Assembly: GCA_947451425.1 (NCBI GenBank)
Contig: CANGAC010000008.1
Coordinates: forward strand, 1 to 36,278
From: Bacteriovoracaceae bacterium
GTDB taxonomy: Bacteria > Bdellovibrionota > Bacteriovoracia > Bacteriovoracales > Bacteriovoracaceae
Length of the DNA: 36,278 nucleotides
Direction of reading: 5' to 3'
Positions within the stretch are counted from its first letter, which is position 1, and each line of letters opens with the position of its first letter. Under the pieces are notes generated by a model. It was not told the origin of the DNA. It was given only the letters and a program-made list of their open reading frames with translations, and did no database searches. Position numbers and translations under genes: made by a program. This document shows, piece by piece, positions 22,141 through 31,790 of the stretch.

Positions 22141-24999
22141 ATGTCACTCGGATCATGGGCAGTCATTGATATTGAAACAACGGGTGTTTCCCCAGCGAAC
22201 GATGAAATCATTGATGTCGGCTTCCTCCAGTTTGAAGGAACAAAACTTGTACGAAGTTTCTCGTCTCTTGTGCGTTGTCAGAATCAGGTTTCAAGCTTCA
22301 TCACTAAGCTGACAGGTATCACCAACGAACAGCTCGTGCATGCTCCTGCCTGGGCCCAGGTAGAAATCGATGTCGTTTCCCTTGAAGGTCATGCCCTTCT
22401 TGCCCACAACGCAAATTTTGAAAAAAGTTTTCTCGAGAGATATTTCGATCGTCTTCCGAAGACGGGTGCCCGCGAATCTTATCAGGATTCGATGTTCTAT
22501 CTGTCGCTTCTCTTCCCGGAAAGTTCAACGCTCAATCTTGAACACTTCATCAACCTCCTCGGCATCGCCGAGAAGGAAGAACATAGAGGTCTCGCGGATT
22601 CGCGTGATCTTCTGAAGACCCTTTTGCTCGCGACCTATCTCACGCATAAAGACCGTGAATTCCGCATGAAGCTCTCCGAAGTCATGATGAGCATGCCGGA
22701 TGAGTTCTGGTACAAGAATTTCTTTTCCCTCAAAGTGGAAGAACTTTTTGAAATCGCCCAGGCGATGGATTTCCCACTCGAGGACGCGTTCGATCGTTAC
22801 ATGACTGTGGCGAAAAAAAATCTCCTCCAGGAGCCACCGAAGAACCTTGGCTTCGGAAAAGATTTCTCGGGCCAGAATATCCAGAATATTCTCCGGGATG
22901 AAAAAAAGATCCAGACGGTTTTCCCACACTACCGGCACCGGGCCGCTCAGGAAGCACTATCTCTTCGTGTAGGGCAGGCCTTTAAGAATCGCGTTCACGC
23001 TTTGATTCAGGCGCCGACCGGCACCGGGAAAACCATGGGGTATCTCCTTCCGGCGCTCCTTTACGCCACCAATGAGAAAGAGACGATACTGATGGCGACG
23101 GGGACGAAAACGCTTCAGGATCAGGCGCTCGTCAAAGACGTGCCACAGATGCTGAAGCTTTTGAATCTCCAGGACAGTGCCAAGGTCGTGAAGCTCGTGG
23201 GAAGTAACAACCACCTGTGCGAGTTTCTCTTCCGCGAAAACGAAGATGAACCGGTGTTCTTAAATCCCTTTGGTGAGACTTTTGCCAAGGCGTATTTCGA
23301 AATGCTTTTCTTTTATAACTCGCGGGTTCCCTATGAGAAGAAACTCACGCGTGAGCAGATCCCCTATATTTTAAAGAAACTGACACCCGAACTCGCGGAA
23401 AAAGAAAGTAACCTCGCGGTCGATTACCGCGCGTGCGCGGGCCAGAATTGTCCTCTGTCAAAAGAGTGCTCTTACATCCAGGGACTTCGTGAAGCTCAGG
23501 ACGCAAAACTCATCGTCGGAAACCACGCGCTGATGCTCAACTGGCCACGAAGCATTCCGCGGCCGCAGTTTGTCGTCGTGGACGAGGCCCATCGCCTTGA
23601 GCACGAAGCGACGTCGGCCTATACAATTGAAGTGGCCCACAACCAACTCGAGTCTTTCCTGAAGAATTTCCCGCAGGGGATGGGGTCTCTCATTTACCTT
23701 CTGGGATCGATGGAAGATGAGTTCGCGGTGGACGCCACCATCCAGCGTGTCCGCGAAGAAACTCAGTTCAACCTCAAAATGGTTCGTGATCACTTCGACA
23801 CGCTTCCTGATGTGATGGAAAATTTCTTCAAGAAACTTCCCAATTACAGCCCCGCCTATTCCAATGAACTTCCGTTCCCGAAAAAAGGGGAACTTAAGGA
23901 CTCGCTGGCCGCGGGGATTTATAATTCCTGCGAGAGCCTCTCGTATATTTTCGCCAACCTCTATCAGCTCTACATGCCTTACGTTTCCCGCTGGGAGAAT
24001 AAAGATTTCCGGAATGAGCCTCAGAAACTTAAAGCGTGGGCGGTGTTTGAGCAGAACTTCGGCGCTCTCGAAAGATTAACGACGGCCTTCAAGCATTTCA
24101 TCGATCAGCCGCCTGAATGGTGCACGATCATCGAGTACACAGAAAGTAATGGCTACTCGCTCGCTTCAAGCCCCGTGGATGTGGGACGCAGGATTCATGA
24201 TGAGCTTCTCATGATGAGTGCCTCGGTCATTTTCACGTCGGCGACCCTCGGAAACGCTTCCGGCGATTCCGGAGTTCAGGGCGTGGAGTGGATGACGGGC
24301 TACACGTATCTCGCTCCTGAAAAACGTTTCAAGTCGGGTCTCTACCTTGAGGCCGTGTATGATTATAAGAACAACTCGAAAGTCTATCTTTGCCCGGACA
24401 CCCGGAACATTTCCGATCCGCAGTTCGTGCCGGAACTTCTCGCGGAAGTAAATCCCGTGATCAAGGCACTCGGTGGACGGACACTTCTTCTCTTTTCCTC
24501 GCGGCTTCGGTTTGAAAAAGCCGTTGAGATTATGCTCAGGGAATTTGAAGGAAAAATCCCGGTCTTTGTCCAGGGACTTGGAAAGAATGTCGTTGAGGAA
24601 TTCAAGCGCGAAGAGAGTGCCATCCTTCTCGGAATGGAAAGTTTCGGCGAAGGCATCGATATTCCCGGGGAGAAACTCCAGTTCATTGTCGTGGATAAGA
24701 TCCCTGACGTTCGCCAGGACCTCGTCATCCAGAAACGCAGAGACTTCTTCGAGTTTAAATTCGGAAACGAGTTTAACGATTACTTCCTCGCTCACAGGAC
24801 GCGCTCACTTCACCAGAAGTTCGGAAGACTCCTTCGCTCTGAAGCTGATCACGGGGCGATTCTTCTCGTGGATAACAGAGTGAAGAAATGGAAAGGCGGC
24901 ACACTCCGGACCTTCCAGAAACTCATGGAGCCGTATCAGATCGTCTCAGTGCCGCTCAAAGATGCGTGCACATCGATCCGCGAGTATTTCAAAGTCTAA
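22141..24999 (+). CDS. dinG: Exonuclease-DinG fusion helicase
   Basis: A 952-residue protein. Residues 1-170 form a DEDD 3'-5' exonuclease like the polymerase III epsilon subunit, with Asp10 and Glu12 in VIDIETTG. The rest is an XPD/DinG superfamily 2 helicase. Walker A APTGTGKT is at 291-298 and the DEAH box at 481-484. Four cysteines, Cys360 and Cys432-x4-Cys437-x5-Cys443, have the spacing of the E. coli DinG [4Fe-4S] cluster. It likely unwinds DNA at damage or R-loops and trims 3' ends. AAGGA precedes the ATG. The end overlaps the convergent hydrolase gene by four bases. Confidence 0.92.
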   Translation: MSLGSWAVIDIETTGVSPANDEIIDVGFLQFEGTKLVRSFSSLVRCQNQVSSFITKLTGITNEQLVHAPAWAQVEIDVVSLEGHALLAHNANFEKSFLERYFDRLPKTGARESYQDSMFYLSLLFPESSTLNLEHFINLLGIAEKEEHRGLADSRDLLKTLLLATYLTHKDREFRMKLSEVMMSMPDEFWYKNFFSLKVEELFEIAQAMDFPLEDAFDRYMTVAKKNLLQEPPKNLGFGKDFSGQNIQNILRDEKKIQTVFPHYRHRAAQEALSLRVGQAFKNRVHALIQAPTGTGKTMGYLLPALLYATNEKETILMATGTKTLQDQALVKDVPQMLKLLNLQDSAKVVKLVGSNNHLCEFLFRENEDEPVFLNPFGETFAKAYFEMLFFYNSRVPYEKKLTREQIPYILKKLTPELAEKESNLAVDYRACAGQNCPLSKECSYIQGLREAQDAKLIVGNHALMLNWPRSIPRPQFVVVDEAHRLEHEATSAYTIEVAHNQLESFLKNFPQGMGSLIYLLGSMEDEFAVDATIQRVREETQFNLKMVRDHFDTLPDVMENFFKKLPNYSPAYSNELPFPKKGELKDSLAAGIYNSCESLSYIFANLYQLYMPYVSRWENKDFRNEPQKLKAWAVFEQNFGALERLTTAFKHFIDQPPEWCTIIEYTESNGYSLASSPVDVGRRIHDELLMMSASVIFTSATLGNASGDSGVQGVEWMTGYTYLAPEKRFKSGLYLEAVYDYKNNSKVYLCPDTRNISDPQFVPELLAEVNPVIKALGGRTLLLFSSRLRFEKAVEIMLREFEGKIPVFVQGLGKNVVEEFKREESAILLGMESFGEGIDIPGEKLQFIVVDKIPDVRQDLVIQKRRDFFEFKFGNEFNDYFLAHRTRSLHQKFGRLLRSEADHGAILLVDNRVKKWKGGTLRTFQKLMEPYQIVSVPLKDACTSIREYFKV

Positions 25000-25718
25000 A
25001 GATTCAGGAAAAACTGAAACCCGTTCTCAAAGGCAGTCCGGCGACTGTCAGGTGTGAGTCCGTGACCTTCACCCGTGATGGTGATGAGCTCGTGATGAGA
25101 ACCGAGTTGCAGTGCCTGGGAGTAGGGGACAATCGTATCCGCGGTGCCGTGAATGGTGAGGATCGGCGGAAGACTTTCACCCAGATATTTGACGGGACTC
25201 GCTTCATTCCACTTTGAAGAATCTTTTCCAAACGTCAGAACAATCAGATCCTGAAGATCAGGGGATGTTTCATAGAGAAGACTGAGATTCGTTGGTCCAT
25301 AGAGATTGAGTATCCCCGAAATATTTTCATCCTGCATCCCTGCCATGAGAGCAAGATGAGCACCCGCTGATTCTCCTGCGAGAAAGATCTTTCCGATGGA
25401 AGAGTCTTTTCTCGCCCAGGCGATCGCTGCGAGAACATCTTCCAGTTGAGCGGGCCAGGGATGATTCACGGAGAGGCGATAGTTGATAGCGAGGGAAATA
25501 AAATCTTTTGCGACAGCCGCCAGAAGAATTTCATGAAAACCGTCTTTTGATCCGTAGGCCCAGCCTCCGCCGTGAAGGAAAATAATGGCAGATTTTTTCC
25601 CGGGTCTATCCGGCGAATACATATCAAGTTTCTGCTCACCGGAGTAGGTGATGTCTTTTCTGATCACGACGGCACCCGCTGAAAAGGAGAAGGCGAGGAT
25701 AAGGAGGAATGCTTTCAT
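24996..25718 (-). CDS. Exported alpha/beta hydrolase, esterase/lipase type
   Basis: A 240-residue enzyme. The ATG at 25718 gives a signal peptide (MKAFLLILAFSFSAGA), so it is probably periplasmic. The oxyanion motif HGGGW is at 49-53, the nucleophile Ser117 in GESAG, the acid Asp194 in HGTADTIVP and His219 in GEGHG: a complete triad of the BD-FAE/hormone-sensitive-lipase-like group, which cleaves short acyl or aryl esters. The true substrate is unknown. The start overlaps the PAP2 stop (ATGA). Confidence 0.9.
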   Translation of the reverse strand: MKAFLLILAFSFSAGAVVIRKDITYSGEQKLDMYSPDRPGKKSAIIFLHGGGWAYGSKDGFHEILLAAVAKDFISLAINYRLSVNHPWPAQLEDVLAAIAWARKDSSIGKIFLAGESAGAHLALMAGMQDENISGILNLYGPTNLSLLYETSPDLQDLIVLTFGKDSSKWNEASPVKYLGESLPPILTIHGTADTIVPYSQALQLGSHHELITITGEGHGLTPDSRRTAFENGFQFFLNL

Positions 25719-26239
25719 GCGAATTGAAATACCACGACCGCCGCAAAAAGTCCTACGAGGATTCCCGCCAGGATGTCGGTCAGATAGTGCACGCCGAGAT
25801 ACATCCGTGAGAAGGAAACGATGGCCGCCCAGACGCCGATCCATCGCGCTTCGGAAAACTGCAAAAACAAAAGAATAAAGAAAAAAGAAAAGGTGGAACC
25901 TGAATGTGAGGAAGGAAAACTTAAACGCGGATCTTCCCGTACCAGTGGCACGATTCCTTTGCCACAGGTCTCCGGCCGCCCTCGTAAAACTTTTCTTTTC
26001 ACGATGCCATTGACCGCCCAGACGATGAGGGGAGCAAAGAGAGCTTTTAAAACGTAAGGATTAAAGATGGTGTGAAAATAATTGGCGACATTCATGACCA
26101 CCGAAATGAAGATCCAGAATTTCCCTTTTCCGGTCCACGTGAAAAGAATCATGATCCAGGTCAGGGGTCTTATCCGGAATTTCTGAATGGTAAGAAGAAT
26201 GTTTTCATCAAGGGACTGAAGCTTCGGCGGAAAGTTCAT
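25715..26239 (-). CDS. PAP2-family membrane phosphatase
   Basis: A 174-residue inner-membrane protein with about five hydrophobic segments and the three PAP2 motifs: KRKVLRGRP (81-89), FPSSHSG (from 108, His112) and SRMYLGVHYLTD (144-155, with His151 as nucleophile). Such enzymes dephosphorylate phosphatidic acid, undecaprenyl pyrophosphate or phosphatidylglycerophosphate; the substrate cannot be chosen from the sequence. It overlaps its upstream gene by one base (TGATG) and the hydrolase by four. Confidence 0.92.
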   Translation of the reverse strand: MNFPPKLQSLDENILLTIQKFRIRPLTWIMILFTWTGKGKFWIFISVVMNVANYFHTIFNPYVLKALFAPLIVWAVNGIVKRKVLRGRPETCGKGIVPLVREDPRLSFPSSHSGSTFSFFFILLFLQFSEARWIGVWAAIVSFSRMYLGVHYLTDILAGILVGLFAAVVVFQFA

Positions 26240-26940
26240 CAGAAATTCTTTTTCAAATTCTGCACCCGGATTTCCCGGTCACCCTGGATCATCTGGAAGG
26301 GAATCCCGAAATGCTTGCTCACATAAAAACTCACCGGCTGCTCGATATCAGCATTGGTCGAATCATTCTGATAAACCAGAAGCTGGGAAGCTGAGAGACT
26401 CGCATCTCCGAGCTTGAAATCTTCCATGTCTTTCATCTTCCACTCAGCATAGATGATTTTTTCGTTCGGCGGAGTCTGGTAACTCCAGTCATTACCCGAA
26501 CTGATAAGCGCCACCGGTGTTCTTCCTGTCGCGTCGAATTTTTTAGAAAGAGTGAAGAGGCACGAAGTCGAAAAGGCCGGGCCCACTAAATAATGGCGAC
26601 TCGACATTGGCCGATGGAATTCTTGTTGCGCCGTAGCAGTCTGGAAAGTGTAATGAAGCTGCCCTGCATGGTGATCGCACTTAAAATTTTCTAACGAGTA
26701 ATTGTTCCCGATGGATTTCTCAATTCTGACATGGAGAGGCAGAAACTGAGCATTCAACTCATAGAGGACATTGATTTTTAAAAACTCACCTGTATCAATC
26801 CGGGAAAGCACCTCGGCGATCACCTGATAGTTCTGCTTGTCCAGTTGCTGGATGAGTTTAAAGTTCTCCTGGGAATAGTTCACGCCTTTCTCAAAGTAGA
26901 AGTAGGAGCCTTCAAGAAGGATGTTAACGTTCAATGCCAT
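26239..26940 (-). CDS. Unknown protein in the PAP2-hydrolase operon
   Basis: About 233 residues with no signal peptide and no motif I recognise. The composition suggests a beta-rich domain: residues of about 10-60 resemble paired strands, FYVSKHFGIPFQMI lies near the C-terminus, and one histidine pair occurs (KCDHHAGQLHY). The start is uncertain. The ATG at 26940 is very close to an AAGGA, while a TTG at 26934 has ideal seven-base spacing. It is the first gene of the operon and overlaps the PAP2 gene by one base, so it may act on the same lipid substrate. Confidence 0.7.
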   Translation of the reverse strand: MALNVNILLEGSYFYFEKGVNYSQENFKLIQQLDKQNYQVIAEVLSRIDTGEFLKINVLYELNAQFLPLHVRIEKSIGNNYSLENFKCDHHAGQLHYTFQTATAQQEFHRPMSSRHYLVGPAFSTSCLFTLSKKFDATGRTPVALISSGNDWSYQTPPNEKIIYAEWKMKDMEDFKLGDASLSASQLLVYQNDSTNADIEQPVSFYVSKHFGIPFQMIQGDREIRVQNLKKNF

Positions 26941-27020
26941 TTCCTTCAGAGTAGAAGATTTCCTGACGTTCGACAAAAACAAAAATAACCGTGTTTGATA
27001 GTTCAAACCTTAAGACTTAT

Positions 27021-27049
27021 TTGAGTTTATAGAGTGCGGGTGTTACATT
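27021..27049 (+). promoter_or_regulatory. Candidate promoter of the nuo operon
   Basis: TTGAGT (27021-27026), a 17-base spacer and TACATT (27044-27049) are preceded by an extended -10 TG (27041-27042). The predicted start near 27056 leaves a 26-base leader before nuoA. Confidence 0.5.
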
Positions 27050-27081
27050 CAACCCATTAAAAATTCATCCATAAGGTGCTT

Positions 27082-27471
27082 ATGAATCTTCCTATTGAAG
27101 GGTCATTGGATTACTTAGCCATTCTTATCCTGATGCTCATTTCTCTGGTCATCGCTTCGGTGATTTTAGTTCTGAACAAAATCATGGGACGTGTCCCTAA
27201 TGAAGTGACAAAGAAAAAATACGACACTTACGAGTGTGGTGTGGAGTACGAGGGCGATGCTCACCAACAGTTTTCCGTTCGCTATTATCTCGTCGGGATC
27301 ATCTTCCTGATCTTCGACGTGGAAGTTGTGTTCATGTATCCGTGGACCATTGTTTATCAAACTTATCTGAAGTCCGGGCCCCTGATCCTTGCGGAAATGG
27401 GACTCTTCTTCGTGCTTCTTCTCGGGGGATATTTCTATCTCCGTCTGAGAGGGGCCTTGAGCTGGGACTAA
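27082..27471 (+). CDS. nuoA: NADH-quinone oxidoreductase subunit A
   Basis: A 129-residue membrane subunit of complex I with three transmembrane helices. The loop [16 protein letters not shown] is the conserved NuoA quinone-site loop, and [15 protein letters not shown] is the typical helix 2. The ATG at 27082 is chosen because AAGG sits five bases upstream; a GTG two codons earlier overlaps that site. It is the first gene of the nuo operon. Confidence 0.96.
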   Translation: MNLPIEGSLDYLAILILMLISLVIASVILVLNKIMGRVPNEVTKKKYDTYECGVEYEGDAHQQFSVRYYLVGIIFLIFDVEVVFMYPWTIVYQTYLKSGPLILAEMGLFFVLLLGGYFYLRLRGALSWD

Positions 27472-27481
27472 GGGGAAATTT

Positions 27482-28105
27482 ATGTCTAAAGACGGTAGTT
27501 CATTTTTTTATCCGACTCTTCTTTCTGAGGCCGCCAAATGGGCCCAGAAAAATTCTCTGTGGCCGATGCCTTTTGGTACCTCGTGCTGCGGGATCGAGAT
27601 GATGTCGACACTCTCATCCACTTACGATCTCTCGCGCTTCGGTGCCGAGGTTGTGCGCTTCTCTCCAAGACAGGCGGACATGCTGATCGTGGCAGGGACC
27701 ATCACCACGAAAATGGCGCCGGTTCTTCGCACGATTTACGATCAGATGCTCGAGCCGAAATGGGTCATTGCCATGGGGGCCTGTTCTTCTTCCGGCGGGA
27801 TCTTCGATACGTATTCCGTTCTTCAGGGCATTGATGAAATCATGCCGGTCGACGTCTACGTTCCTGGTTGTCCACCGATTCCGGAAGGACTCATCTACGC
27901 GATCATGCACCTCCAGAATAAAATTGATAAAGGCATGGACAGAAAACCAGCTGAGCGTCCGACTTCAGAAGACGCGATGAACGCCATGACTTACAGAAAA
28001 TCCATCGCTGACATCAAAGCGGACTTCACGATCACTCAGGACTACGTGAAACAGAACCAGTCGCTTCTTGATTCACTGAAGACAAAAGAGGAGATCAAGA
28101 AATGA
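27482..28105 (+). CDS. nuoB: NADH-quinone oxidoreductase subunit B
   Basis: A 207-residue peripheral subunit that binds cluster N2, the last iron-sulfur centre before quinone. The ligands are Cys35 and Cys36 ([10 protein letters not shown]), Cys101 (GACSSSGG) and Cys130 ([10 protein letters not shown]). The C-terminal 50 residues after the core are charged and variable. The stop overlaps the nuoC start (ATGA). Confidence 0.96.
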   Translation: MSKDGSSFFYPTLLSEAAKWAQKNSLWPMPFGTSCCGIEMMSTLSSTYDLSRFGAEVVRFSPRQADMLIVAGTITTKMAPVLRTIYDQMLEPKWVIAMGACSSSGGIFDTYSVLQGIDEIMPVDVYVPGCPPIPEGLIYAIMHLQNKIDKGMDRKPAERPTSEDAMNAMTYRKSIADIKADFTITQDYVKQNQSLLDSLKTKEEIKK

Positions 28106-28707
28106 GCACAGCTCCTTACCTGACTGAGCAAGGCAAAGTTGCCGGGCGCCTCATGGAAAAATACGCCAAGGACAGACGGCTCGAAGCCGATCGTTTGAAC
28201 GAACCAGTTCTTTGGGCCCGCGACTCAAAAGACGCGAAGATCCTCGTGAAGTCCTTCATGATGGATGATCATTTTAAAATTGATTTTCTCTCTGATGTCA
28301 CGGCTTACGATAACCAGGATGGAGAAGACGGCGAGAAGAGATTCATTCTCGTGTATCAACTCTATTCACTGGAAAAACATATCCGCATCCGTATCAAGGC
28401 GCCGGTTGATCTTAATGAATCAGCTGAGACCATCACGGATATTATTCCTGCGGCCAACTGGCTTGAGCGCGAGATTTTTGATCTCTACGGCATTAACTTC
28501 AACGGCCATCCGAACATGAGAAGAATCATGATGGATGAGCGCTTCGAAGGTCATCCGCTCCGGAAAGAGTATCCGATCAAGCAGCGTATGGGTTTCAACG
28601 ACAACGTTCATTTCCACCTCGGTGGTCACGCCCTCCACGTTGACAACACACTTCTGGAAGACGGGTCTCCTGCTAACACCCAGGCGTTACCGGAAGGGGA
28701 AAAGTAA
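28102..28707 (+). CDS. nuoC: NADH-quinone oxidoreductase subunit C
   Basis: A 201-residue 30-kDa-type subunit of the hydrophilic arm. The signature [19 protein letters not shown] and the following [10 protein letters not shown] are diagnostic. It is separate from nuoD, unlike the fused nuoCD of E. coli. Its start overlaps nuoB by four bases and nuoD follows after one base. Confidence 0.95.
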   Translation: MSTAPYLTEQGKVAGRLMEKYAKDRRLEADRLNEPVLWARDSKDAKILVKSFMMDDHFKIDFLSDVTAYDNQDGEDGEKRFILVYQLYSLEKHIRIRIKAPVDLNESAETITDIIPAANWLEREIFDLYGINFNGHPNMRRIMMDERFEGHPLRKEYPIKQRMGFNDNVHFHLGGHALHVDNTLLEDGSPANTQALPEGEK

Positions 28708-28708
28708 G

Positions 28709-29917
28709 ATGACAACACCTAAACCAAATGTTCATACGCTTCAGGATTTTTATAACCCGAACGTTCTGATTAACCTCGGACCTTCTCACCCGGCGATGCA
28801 CGGAACCCTCCGGGTTATGTGTCGTGTGAACGGGGAGACGATTGAAGATGCGGCCTGCGAGATTGGCTACCTTCACCGCGGAATTGAAAAACTCGGCGAG
28901 ACGAAAACGTATCACCAGTGGATGGTTTACACTGACCGCTTAAACTACTGTTCCGCTCTCAACAACAACATCGCTTACGCGATGGCGGTTGAGAACCTCA
29001 TGAACATCACTCCGACCGAGCGTTGCCAGTGGATCCGCGTGATCTGCATGGAACTTGCCCGGATCATCGATCACATTATCTGTGTCGCAATCAACGCTCT
29101 CGACTTAGGGGCCATGACAGTATTCTGGCTTCTCTATCACTGGCGCGAAGAAGCTTACACGATGATTGAATCCATGTGCGGAATGCGCCTCACGACGACG
29201 TACGCGCGTATCGGTGGCATGAGCTATGATCTTCCGGATAATCTCCTCGAGCGCCTCTGGAAATTCTGCGAAGAAATGCCAAGAGCTCTCGATGAAGTCG
29301 AAGGCCTTCTTACTTCCAACAGAATCTGGATTGACCGCACGAAAGGTGTGGGAATCATCACAAAAGAAGACGCGCTCAAGTATGCCGTGACTGGTCCGAC
29401 TCTGAGATCCGCTGGTATTGACCACGATCTTCGCCGGGACCGTCCTTATTATACCTATCCGGAACTCGATTTCGATGTCGTAGTGGGAAACAACGGTGAC
29501 GTTTACGACCGCTACCTCATCCGCCTTGAAGAAATGAGACAGTCGATCCGCATTCTCAAACAGTGTCACGACAAGATTCCGATGGGCCCACTGTGGGTGA
29601 AAGACAAGCGCGTGAACATTCCGGAGAAGATGGACGTCTATACGAAGATGGAAGTTCTTATCCATCACTTCAAGATCTTCATGGAAGGGATTGATGTGCC
29701 ACCGGGAGAGGGCTACTCGTGTGTCGAAGGTCCTAACGGAGAACTTGGATTCTACATCGTCAGCCGTGGCGGACCAAAGGCGTGGAGAATGAGAGTGAAA
29801 TCTCCTTCGTTCATGCTCTTCCAGGCTTTTGAACAATCGGTGAAAGGCGGAAAAATTCCGGATGCAGTTGCGCACCTTGGGTCAGTGAATATTATTGCCG
29901 GCGAATTAGATCGCTAG
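28709..29917 (+). CDS. nuoD: NADH-quinone oxidoreductase subunit D
   Basis: A 402-residue 49-kDa-type subunit that forms the quinone-binding site with NuoB. NLGPSHPAMHGTLR near residue 20, the GYLHRGIEKL motif, and the C-terminal VAHLGSVNIIAGELDR are family signatures. The ATG at 28709 follows the nuoC stop by one base; a longer upstream frame overlaps nuoC and is not credible. Confidence 0.96.
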   Translation: MTTPKPNVHTLQDFYNPNVLINLGPSHPAMHGTLRVMCRVNGETIEDAACEIGYLHRGIEKLGETKTYHQWMVYTDRLNYCSALNNNIAYAMAVENLMNITPTERCQWIRVICMELARIIDHIICVAINALDLGAMTVFWLLYHWREEAYTMIESMCGMRLTTTYARIGGMSYDLPDNLLERLWKFCEEMPRALDEVEGLLTSNRIWIDRTKGVGIITKEDALKYAVTGPTLRSAGIDHDLRRDRPYYTYPELDFDVVVGNNGDVYDRYLIRLEEMRQSIRILKQCHDKIPMGPLWVKDKRVNIPEKMDVYTKMEVLIHHFKIFMEGIDVPPGEGYSCVEGPNGELGFYIVSRGGPKAWRMRVKSPSFMLFQAFEQSVKGGKIPDAVAHLGSVNIIAGELDR

Positions 29918-29928
29918 GAGAAAGAAAT

Positions 29929-30453
29929 ATGTTATCTGAACAGATTAAAACAATGATCAATGGGCTGAGACCTCATTTTCCCACTGAACAAGCACTCCTT
30001 ATTCCGCTTCTGAATGAGATTCAGAATGAGCACGGCTGGGTATCTCTGGAATCGATGAAGGCAGCGGGAGAGTTCTTAAACCTCCCTTTGTCTAAAGTCA
30101 GAGAAGTCGCAAGCTTTTACACAATGTACAAGCTTCGCCCACAGGGGAAAGTTGACGTACAGATCTGTACGAACATTTCCTGCTGGTTAAACGGCGCAGA
30201 TAAACTCATGGCCTGTGCTTCGAAGAAACTCGGAATCCATGCCGGTCAAACCACTTCGGATGGAAAGTTCACTCTGAATCAGGTTGAGTGCCTTGCCTCT
30301 TGTGGAACTGCTCCGATGCTCACGATGAATGAAGATTACTATGAAAACCTGGATGAGAACTCACTGATTAAACTTCTCGACCAGGCCAGTGCTGATCTTG
30401 ATGCAAAAAAAGTTGTAGGAAAAAGCACTCGTAAAGAGGGAGTTTGGCCATGA
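29929..30453 (+). CDS. nuoE: NADH-quinone oxidoreductase subunit E
   Basis: A 174-residue thioredoxin-like subunit that binds the [2Fe-2S] cluster N1a. The ligands Cys80-x4-Cys85 (CTNISC) and Cys121-x3-Cys125 (CLASC) are all present. It works with NuoF and NuoG in the NADH-oxidising module. The stop overlaps the nuoF start region. Confidence 0.95.
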   Translation: MLSEQIKTMINGLRPHFPTEQALLIPLLNEIQNEHGWVSLESMKAAGEFLNLPLSKVREVASFYTMYKLRPQGKVDVQICTNISCWLNGADKLMACASKKLGIHAGQTTSDGKFTLNQVECLASCGTAPMLTMNEDYYENLDENSLIKLLDQASADLDAKKVVGKSTRKEGVWP

Positions 30454-31790
30454 TGTACAACAACGAACATTTTGAACCAGTCATCACTCCCAATGTGGAT
30501 AAGCCAGGCTGTGAAACTTTAGATTTCTACCTGAAGAACGAAAATGGTTACAAAGGTCTTGAGAAAGCTCTCAAGATGAAGGCCGCAGACGTCATTGAAG
30601 AAGTGAAGAAATCAAACCTTCGCGGTCGCGGCGGTGCGGGCTTCCCGACGGGAATGAAGTGGTCTTTCATGCCTGCCAATCCGGTCGACGCGAACGGAAA
30701 TCCTAAGCCGAAGTATCTCGTGTGTAATGCCGATGAAGGGGAGCCGGGGACTTTTAAAGACCGTCTCATTTTCACAAAAACTCCGCACCGGATGATTGAA
30801 GGCATGATCATCGCCGGACATGCCATTGGTTCCGCCAAAGGCTTCGTTTACATCCGCGGTGAGTGGTTCAAAGAAGCTCGTTTGATGAAAAAGGCCATCG
30901 ATGATGCTTACGCGAAAGGCTTCCTTGGAAAGAACATTCTGGGGTCAGGATTTAATTTTGATCTCGTTCTTTACATGGGTGCCGGCGCCTACATTTGTGG
31001 TGAAGAAACTGCTCTTTTAAATTCGCTCGAAGGCAAGCGTGGCGAACCTCGTCTGAAACCTCCATTTCCAGCGCAAGTCGGAGCTTTCGGGATGCCTTCA
31101 TGCGTGAACAACGTTGAAACTTTTGCTGCCGTTCCGTACATCATCGATCGCGGATGGGAAAAATACGCAAAAATGGGAATTGAACGTGCCGGCGGTACCC
31201 GGATGATCGGAGTTTCCGGTCACGTGAATAAGCCAGGTGTTTATGAGCTTCCGATGACCCTCACCATCAACGAGATCATTGAGATCGCGGGTGGCGTGAA
31301 GGGCGGAAAACTGAAAGCAGTCATTCCGGGAGGAGCTTCGGCTCCGATGCTTCGGGCAGATGAGTGCGGATGTAAAACCGATTACGATTCCCTCGCAAAA
31401 GCGGGAACGATGGCGGGCTCCGGTGGACTCATCGTCATGAACGATACCGTGAACATCGTCGAAGCCACTTATACTCTTCTCAAATTCTACGAGCACGAAT
31501 CGTGCGGTCAGTGCTCGCAGTGTCGCGAAGGTTCCCACTGGCTTGCAAGAATGTTTAAACGCATTCTCGATGGCGGCGGAACTCAGGACGATCTCGATTA
31601 CGTTAGTCACATCTGTTCAAATATGGCGGGACAAACAATCTGTGCGTTTGCCGATGCTGTGACTGGTCCTGCTCTTTCTTCCGTCCGTAAGTTCAGATCA
31701 GAGTTCGAAGAACTCATCGTGAACGGGGGACTCAAGGGTCTCGGAAGAACGGAATCCATCTCGCACAGAACTGAAGGTGCCCATGTCTAA
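30450..31790 (+). CDS. nuoF: NADH-quinone oxidoreductase subunit F
   Basis: A 446-residue NADH-binding 51-kDa-type subunit. The FMN/NADH motif GRGGAGFPTG is at residues 59-68, GAGAYICGEETALLNSLEG is the second nucleotide site, and N3 cluster ligands are Cys352, Cys355, Cys358 and Cys398. It is the entry point of electrons from NADH. The ATG at 30450 has GAGGGAG seven bases upstream and overlaps the nuoE stop; a second ATG follows directly. Confidence 0.96.
   Translation: MMYNNEHFEPVITPNVDKPGCETLDFYLKNENGYKGLEKALKMKAADVIEEVKKSNLRGRGGAGFPTGMKWSFMPANPVDANGNPKPKYLVCNADEGEPGTFKDRLIFTKTPHRMIEGMIIAGHAIGSAKGFVYIRGEWFKEARLMKKAIDDAYAKGFLGKNILGSGFNFDLVLYMGAGAYICGEETALLNSLEGKRGEPRLKPPFPAQVGAFGMPSCVNNVETFAAVPYIIDRGWEKYAKMGIERAGGTRMIGVSGHVNKPGVYELPMTLTINEIIEIAGGVKGGKLKAVIPGGASAPMLRADECGCKTDYDSLAKAGTMAGSGGLIVMNDTVNIVEATYTLLKFYEHESCGQCSQCREGSHWLARMFKRILDGGGTQDDLDYVSHICSNMAGQTICAFADAVTGPALSSVRKFRSEFEELIVNGGLKGLGRTESISHRTEGAHV

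Noticed and set aside
24166-24795. 209-codon open frame on the minus strand inside dinG
   Set aside because: It is antisense to the helicase C-terminal domain; there is no start signal or domain.
29105-29875. 256-codon open frame on the minus strand inside nuoD
   Set aside because: nuoD is unmistakable on the plus strand; the antisense frame is a by-product of its codon usage.
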